Below are positions 58,658 to 64,000 of a stretch of DNA of 64,000 nt, piece after piece (the stretch's first letter is position 1; the number at the start of each line of letters is the position of its first letter). The notes under the pieces are model-generated. The model did not search any database. It saw nothing but the letters and a program-made list of their open reading frames with translations, and had not been told where the DNA came from. Both the position numbers and the translations under genes were made by a program. Origin of the DNA: Bryopsis sp. KO-2023 (lineage: Eukaryota > Chlorophyta > Ulvophyceae > Bryopsidales > Bryopsidaceae); NCBI GenBank assembly GCA_030272585.1, contig BSYQ01000002.1, positions 248,001-312,000 on the forward strand, in the 5' to 3' direction.

Positions 58658-60472
58658 ATGGCTGCTGATACCCCCGCCGCAATTATTGCGAGGTTGGAAG
58701 CGGAGGTAGCTCAAAAAGAAGAGGAGCTGCAGCACTTTACGTCAACCGCAGAGGAAGTGCTGCAGAACAATGAGGCCTTAACCCGGCAGCTCTCAGAGTT
58801 GAGTGACCGGACGAAAGCAGCTGAGGCTGCGAAGGAGGCAGCGGAGAAAGCCAAGGATAAGGCGGAGGCGGAAAAGAAAGAAGCGGAGGACAAGACCAAG
58901 GTCTTGGAAGAAAAATTGGAAGCCATGAAGCTGAAAAAGCAAAGGTTCCAATCTCACATGATGGCTAACCATCGTGAGAATGACCTCCGTAAACAAGCTC
59001 TCGGGGGAATAGTGGATCGATTTACCGCGGTAGAGGAAACGCTGCAGCGAGCTGTAGCAACCGCGTGGAGTGCAGCAGCCAACAACCTTAAGAAGGAATT
59101 GGCAGAACAAGAGCTGCAGATCGATTTGCTGGGAGAGTCCCTCAGAGACGGCTCTGAAAAACTTCAAGTGCAGAGCGAAACAACGGACAAGATGCTGCGT
59201 TTGAACCCGCCGGTACCAGCACCACGGGTACGCGAAGAACTGGATCGCCAAGTCCAAGTTCTGTTGTCAAACGCAACACTTGATCTGGAACCGTCCAAGG
59301 ACGATGATGCGGGAGGCTCAAGCAAGGGCAAGGGGAAAGGGAAAAACAAACGCCCAAGCTCGCCGTGTAGGGATGAAGATCCACACGGAAAGAGAAGGCG
59401 AGAGGACGGTGACGATGAAGGTGGTGAGCCACCGAGGGATCGTATGCCTGGAGATGCAGCAAGAGCCAACTTGTTACTCAAGTTAAAGGCTGCCGCATTA
59501 AAGACTCCAGCACCCTCACAACCAGCGCCAACAGTTCAGACTCCCGGAGATGAGGCTACCGCAATAGCACCGGGGGAGGACTTATTCGACATGAGAGAGG
59601 AGGAGCTTTTGGACTTGGATTTTAACGAAGAAATTGACTTCGGCAGTCCACCTCCTAGGCTCGAAGGTCCTAGTTCTGAACTGGAGGACGGGGAAATCAG
59701 GAATGATGAAGGGCCAAGCCAGGTGACAGAGGTTCAGCGTGCGGTCCATCCACCGTTGGAGTTAGCTCCAACAGAAGCAGCACTTCGGGCTTTCCGAGAA
59801 AAGGTTAAGCTCAGAAGATTAAGGGCGGCTGCTCAGGACAAAGTGGATGCTGCACCCAGCGAAGTGAACCTGTCACGGGAGGATATCGAGGAGGCTTGCA
59901 ACCCCATCACTGCGTCAGAGAAATGGCCGAAGGTCCAATATACTAACCCCAGGGACCGAGCCTTGCAAAATTACCGCGGCAACCGACACTTTCACGAGTT
60001 GCCCATGTGCATTTGGTGCGGGAGAAGCCCAATGCAGGCAAGTGCTCAGCGGCTGACGCAGAAGAAGTATTCCGTCCTTCCTTGTGGGTATCACCTCGTG
60101 TGTGATGCTCATTGGTTGGCATACTCGATGCTGGGGCGCATCGTCACGGCGGTCCAAAAAGTCGCGGAAGTGGACAACAAGTCCATCGCCACCGTCTCCC
60201 CATTCTCTCTACCTGCCCATATGTTGAAGCTGACACGCTCGACGTTCGAAGAAATCCCTTCGTTCCCAGCTGAGCACGAGAAGTTGCCACACTGCAACAT
60301 GTGTGTGAAGCGGCAGCTTAAGGTGTCCGGCATCACAAGGGATCTGCCATTCCTTAAGTCCAAGAGGGTGGCTGCCGCATTTGATCCCTGTGTCCGGTAT
60401 CGTGCAGTGCAGCAAGCGCATGCGCAGGAGCAGCGTGCTATTCAGCAAGCGCAAGCGCAAGAACAGCGTTAA
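58658..60472 (+). CDS. Element F ORF3: coiled coil plus RING-like zinc cluster, 604 aa
   Basis: The first ATG is at 58658; the frame is open from a GTG at 58598. Residues 5-180 form a long Ala/Glu/Lys coiled coil. About 222-250 is a nuclear-signal-like basic patch (KGKGKGKNKRP and HGKRRRED). About 255-400 is acidic and disordered. The Cys/His cluster is C451-x2-C454, C476-x2-H479-x2-C482-x2-H485 and C546-x2-C549, including VLPCGYHLVCDAHW. The protein ends in two copies of an 11-residue repeat (AIQQAQAQEQR). The cluster order is RING-like and shares the LPCG-x-H-x-VC core with element C's ORF3, although the last C-x2-C pair is farther away than usual (60 residues). No signal peptide or membrane segment argues against an envelope role. 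The function is unknown. Confidence 0.82.
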   Translation: MAADTPAAIIARLEAEVAQKEEELQHFTSTAEEVLQNNEALTRQLSELSDRTKAAEAAKEAAEKAKDKAEAEKKEAEDKTKVLEEKLEAMKLKKQRFQSHMMANHRENDLRKQALGGIVDRFTAVEETLQRAVATAWSAAANNLKKELAEQELQIDLLGESLRDGSEKLQVQSETTDKMLRLNPPVPAPRVREELDRQVQVLLSNATLDLEPSKDDDAGGSSKGKGKGKNKRPSSPCRDEDPHGKRRREDGDDEGGEPPRDRMPGDAARANLLLKLKAAALKTPAPSQPAPTVQTPGDEATAIAPGEDLFDMREEELLDLDFNEEIDFGSPPPRLEGPSSELEDGEIRNDEGPSQVTEVQRAVHPPLELAPTEAALRAFREKVKLRRLRAAAQDKVDAAPSEVNLSREDIEEACNPITASEKWPKVQYTNPRDRALQNYRGNRHFHELPMCIWCGRSPMQASAQRLTQKKYSVLPCGYHLVCDAHWLAYSMLGRIVTAVQKVAEVDNKSIATVSPFSLPAHMLKLTRSTFEEIPSFPAEHEKLPHCNMCVKRQLKVSGITRDLPFLKSKRVAAAFDPCVRYRAVQQAHAQEQRAIQQAQAQEQR

Positions 60473-60667
60473 GGAGGAGGGAAAAGGAGTTATCGTCGAC
60501 CAAGTGTGTGCGTGCAGCAGCTGTCAGAGACGTCAGAGCAAGAGACAGGTCCAAGACAGTTGGGTGTGGGTATGGGAGTGGGTGAGTTTTGTGTTTGTGT
60601 TTTTGTGTTTTTGTTTTTCTTTGTGTTTTCGTGTGCGTGGGCGCCCACTTTTTGCGGGGGGGGCGTA
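60473..60667 (+). other. Element F 3' untranslated region and polypurine tract
   Basis: A GT/T-rich stretch is followed by GCGGGGGGGGCGTA (about 60654-60667) directly before the LTR; the G-run is the probable second-strand primer. Confidence 0.7.
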
Positions 60668-61087
60668 TGTTAGTCTTTTAGCGCTATACGAGGTAGTTTG
60701 GGATAGAGCCGAGGGTGGCTGACGCATGTGGGTTCGCGAGTAAGACAGATTAGACCCAGAGTTTGGGGCATGCGTCAGCGTACTACACTTAGGGGTACTT
60801 AAGAGGCCCACTCGTTGTTTTGACGTTCACTTTATTTTGTAAGAACTCGGGATTCGTGGGATTGGTGTGTTCCCGCTTGTGTGTGTGTTTGTGTGTGTGT
60901 GTGTTAAGTGTTTGCCTGACGCAATCACTTCCCAACCCAAGTGCTCTAGTAGCGTTCACAACCGCGCTAGCTAGAGAGTTGTCTAAACCAACAAACCCCA
61001 CAAGTATACTTGCGTTAGCCAGCAAGTTATCACGAATCCAACCAACACAGCCGACCACTATTGCGTCACCCACAAGCTTCACTATCA
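60668..61087 (+). repeat. Element F 3' LTR (420 bp)
   Basis: Reads like 50993-51412. Followed by AACAC. Confidence 0.95.
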
Positions 61088-61315
61088 AACACACACACAC
61101 CCTTAGTCAGCAAGGTTTCTACCTCTTTGATCGATCGACAGCGCCGGCGGCGCTGCTGCTGGCGACGAGTCGATCAACTTGGAAAACCTGAAAGCGTCCA
61201 GACAGCTTAACTGGGAGCGAAAGCGCGAGATCGCCCAATCGCGCTTCCGCGATGTTGCGCCAGTCAGACTCGTCCTCTGCCACCACTCCGCCCTTCCATA
61301 TAAAACAGGCGATAA

Positions 61316-61395
61316 CCAACCAAACAACCAACCAACCAATCAACAATTTCACAAGAGACGCTAGGCCAGAGCCAATAGCATCGGGGGAAAACACA
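61316..61395. repeat. Dispersed host module, copy 5
   Basis: CCAACCAACCAATCAACAAT, TTTCACAAGAGACGCTAGG and CCAATAGCATCGGGGG in the shared order. Confidence 0.5.
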
Positions 61396-62015
61396 AAACA
61401 CAAAAAAGAAACTCCTTGCTCATAGCAATGGCTCCAATGGAGTTTCGGTTTTGGATGCGCGAATCACACTACTGATGAGCGCGGTCGCTATGACGGACGG
61501 AAGCCAGCAGTCTGACCTGCGCGGCGAGAAGTGTGTGAGGAAACCCTTTCTCGCCACCATACGACAATTTTTTTTCGCCCGAGGGGAAAGAATATCCTCA
61601 CGGTTTGCTGGGACGGACGCTTTCTGTTTTTTTCGTTGCTGGTGAGCAGATATGGTCCAAGAATGCGCGCTGGAAAAAGCGCGGAGTGGGGATGGCCGAG
61701 TTTTGCCCTGACGCAGTGCGATGCGCGGATTGGAGATTCCCCCTGGCTGGTTGGGGCGGAATGGTGACTTTTTTCTTCTCGACTTTGGTTCAGAGAAACT
61801 GTTTTGACATGAAGTTGGGGGCGGGGGGGGGGTATATTTAAATCGCCGGTTGATTTGAAGCTCTTCTTTCCCTGTTTTTTTCCCCTGAAGGAAAAAGAAG
61901 ATGCGAAAATAACACCGCCACCAACAGATGCCAAGTGCCCTCCAGGAAACGATCAGGAAACGGGGCGTCGGTCGCGGGCGCATCTGGCGAGCGGGGTGAG
62001 TGCCTAGCCCCGTGG
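61396..62015. other. Host sequence, no gene supported
   Basis: Mixed GC-rich sequence. Long minus-strand frames at 61420-62037 overlap each other in two phases and show no domain, so I do not call a gene. Confidence 0.4.
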
Positions 62016-62500
62016 ATGATTTCTTTTTTTTGAACATGTTTTTTCCTCCCCCATTTTCTCTCCCTTCTTTTTTTCCCTTTTTTTTCTTCCTTTTTCTTTT
62101 TTCTGTTTAAAAGTAGCCCCTTGTTGATTGAAACCAACAACAGAGGGAAAATTTCTTTTGGAAGTAATATTTTTCCCCTTTTGTTCTTAAAATAGATCCA
62201 AAGCCTGCCTTCATTTTCCAGCCCCTGTTGTTATACCCCTGCCCCCCCCCCCAAAAAAAAGAAAAAAACACTTTCCCTGCTGGTGGTTTTATATGATTCC
62301 TTTTTTTAGACATGTATTTTCCTCCCCCGTTTTCTCTCCCTGTCTTTTTTTTCCTTTTTTTCTATTTGGGTTTAAAAGTAGCCCCCTGTTGGTCAAACTG
62401 TTGGTTTCTTCTTGAACTTTCTTTTCTTAAAATACAGCAAAAACCTCCATTTTCCAGCTCTGTTTTCATTTCTCAACGCCCCCCCCCCCCCCCCCCCCCA
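62016..62500. repeat. Diverged tandem duplication of about 240-280 bp ending in poly-C/poly-A
   Basis: TTTTCCTCCCCCATTTTCTC, GTTTAAAAGTAGCCCC and CATTTTCCAGC occur in this order in both halves (from about 62025 and about 62300). Each copy ends in a C run and then an A run; the second has 21 C at 62479-62499. Confidence 0.7.
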
Positions 62501-64000
62501 GAAAAAAAAAAAAAACCCTAAAAAATCCCCTGGTCGAGACAGCAGATGAGTTATTCCAAAAAAGAAACGAACACTCAAAAAATGAAACTGCTGTTTTTAA
62601 TATGAGGAGTTATTTTTTTTTGGTGGGTTATAGGAAAAAAGTACAAAAGGCGATCCATCATCTCAGAGCCAGCCCTGGACAAGTGCTGAAAGGAAGGGTT
62701 TATAAAAGGAGAAATGGAGTTATTTTTTAATCCGTCAAGGTAAAAAAAAGAAACAAAACAAAATTCCGGTTGGAAAATTTGATTATTTCATGTTTTATAA
62801 GTCAAGGTTGAAAAAAGAAACCAAAAAAACTGGCAGCTTAAGAAAAAAAAACCCAATAATTCGTATACAGAGGTGCTGCAAACAAACGGTGGTGGGGGTT
62901 TGAAAAAAAAAACAGCCACAGATTGGGCCGAAGCGAAAAAAAACAAAAAATAAAAAAAAACGGAACAGTCCAAGTATTCCAACAAAAAACAGAAAAAAAA
63001 AAAAAAATTGGAAAACCAGGAATGTAAAAATATCTATTTATAAATATACTTTTTGCCCATTTTGCGTTACGTTTTTTTTTTTTTAATAAAAAGGGATGGG
63101 TGGGTAGGAGTGGAAGAAACATGTCGGTTCGCCCCCCCCCCCCCTTAATCTCTTGAGTATAAATTTCTTTACTATTTTTTTTTTTATTTTCTTATTTACG
63201 TTTTCTTGGTCATACTTTCAGGCTTCCGAAGGGGGGGGCGAAAAATTTGTTGAAAATTCGTCAAAAGTTGCCGCTAAGGATGTTGACTAGATTCGGAGGG
63301 AAAAAACACTCGAGGTAATATGTTTCACAATCAACTCTATTCTTTGCAACTCATTTTTGCACAAGACATTAAATAAATGAAGGGTGGTGATAAATGAAAG
63401 CCCCCAAAACATGCAGCACCGTGTCTCTACATGGGGGAAAGACATGGTGCCCCCTCCCATGTCTGACTGAATCAACGGTCCTCCCTTGGTGTTTAATATA
63501 CCCGCTATTGTTCGAAGAAATACGGCTAAATGCATGAGTTTGGGAAATGTAAGATAAAATTTAGTAAACAACTAGTTCCGACGGAATAATAATTTGCGAA
63601 GAATTGTATTGCAGACCTTGCCACGCCGATAGTCCAGATAAATTTGCATGGTGTTATTGTATGATCAATACCTTCAAGGGTTGACGAAACGAGTTTATTT
63701 TCTATTATATCAAAGGAACGGTGTGATAAGATAATTTCGCGCTATTGCAACACGGTGGATACTTCCTGACCATACCATAATAGCTGAGGTAAAGCTTTTG
63801 GAAATACTCACCTCCACTTGAAATCTTGCTGCTTCAAACCTGTTATCTCTTGCCCTTATCAAATAATATGTAAATATGGGTATATGGATGTGGATATGTA
63901 GATTGTCACAAAATATCACAACAAAACCATCGAGTGCGGATCCTCACCGCATCATAAGTATTCAATGTTTGGTAATCAAAGACCTTGAGATGTGAGTGGA
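62501..64000. other. Host AT-rich, homopolymer-rich sequence
   Basis: Many A, T and C homopolymers up to about 63240, then more ordinary AT-rich sequence. No exon, RNA gene or repeat family is recognised. Confidence 0.45.

Larger units (their letters stand above)
50993..61087 (+). mobile_element. Element F: Ty3/Gypsy chromovirus with a third ORF, 10.1 kb
   Basis: LTRs of 420 bp (50993-51412 and 60668-61087) start TGTTAGTC and end CTATCA. The duplication AACAC lies at 50988-50992 and 61088-61092. It encodes an 883-aa Gag, a chromodomain Pol in the -1 frame, and a 604-aa ORF3 with coiled coil and RING-like cluster. All frames are open and the LTRs look identical, so it appears recently active. 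Confidence 0.96.

Noticed and set aside
61420..62037. 205-codon minus-strand frame
   Set aside because: Overlapping alternative frames, no domain, next to homopolymer-rich sequence; composition effect.

Overview
The window is eukaryotic, repeat-dominated DNA: a nest of Ty3/Gypsy LTR retrotransposons in host sequence that carries one recognisable broken host gene. Three elements encode chromodomain integrases (chromoviruses), and a host fragment resembles the TBP-regulating ATPase Mot1/BTAF1 in its N-terminal HEAT-repeat part. A large-genome streptophyte (charophyte alga or early land plant) would fit, but the organism is an inference and is not proven by the sequence.

Layout. 1-194, 9933-9956 and 17717-about 17870 are pieces of one outer LTR-like sequence (X). 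Two elements landed in it about 20 bp apart: element B (195-9932, +, 9.7 kb, LTRs but no gag or pol, with a 538-bp TRIM element nested at 8513-9050) and element A (9957-17716, -, intact gag and chromodomain pol, identical-looking LTRs). 17717-21017 is host or relic sequence with a 106-bp hairpin MITE. Element E (21018-26975, +) is a non-chromoviral Gypsy element with a gag-protease ORF, a pol ORF and a 2A-like peptide in the leader of gag. 26976-32334 is host sequence with Mot1-like exons on the minus strand and a foldback element. Element D (32335-50815, +) is a non-autonomous relative of element C (32710-42015, -), and C sits inside D's left LTR. Element F (50993-61087, +) has gag, pol and a third ORF. 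61088-64000 is low-complexity host sequence without a gene I can support.

All insertions have TG...CA LTR ends and a target-site duplication: B GACAG, A TCCTG, TRIM TTCAT, E TTTC (4 bp), D GTAGT, C CTGAT, F AACAC. All seven use the same primer-binding site, TGGTTTCGGAGC. In all four coding elements pol lies in the -1 frame relative to gag, and the overlap holds a slippery sequence whose last codon AAC is directly followed by the gag stop.

The most novel parts are: (1) a third ORF after pol in both C and F, made of a coiled coil plus a RING-like Cys/His cluster; (2) two tandem paralogous small ORFs before gag in C, each with an H-x-H-x14-C-x4-C module; (3) in E, a start codon created by the LTR/PBS junction that opens a hydrophobic leader ending in a 2A-like motif; (4) a roughly 70-bp module found five times in host DNA between elements.
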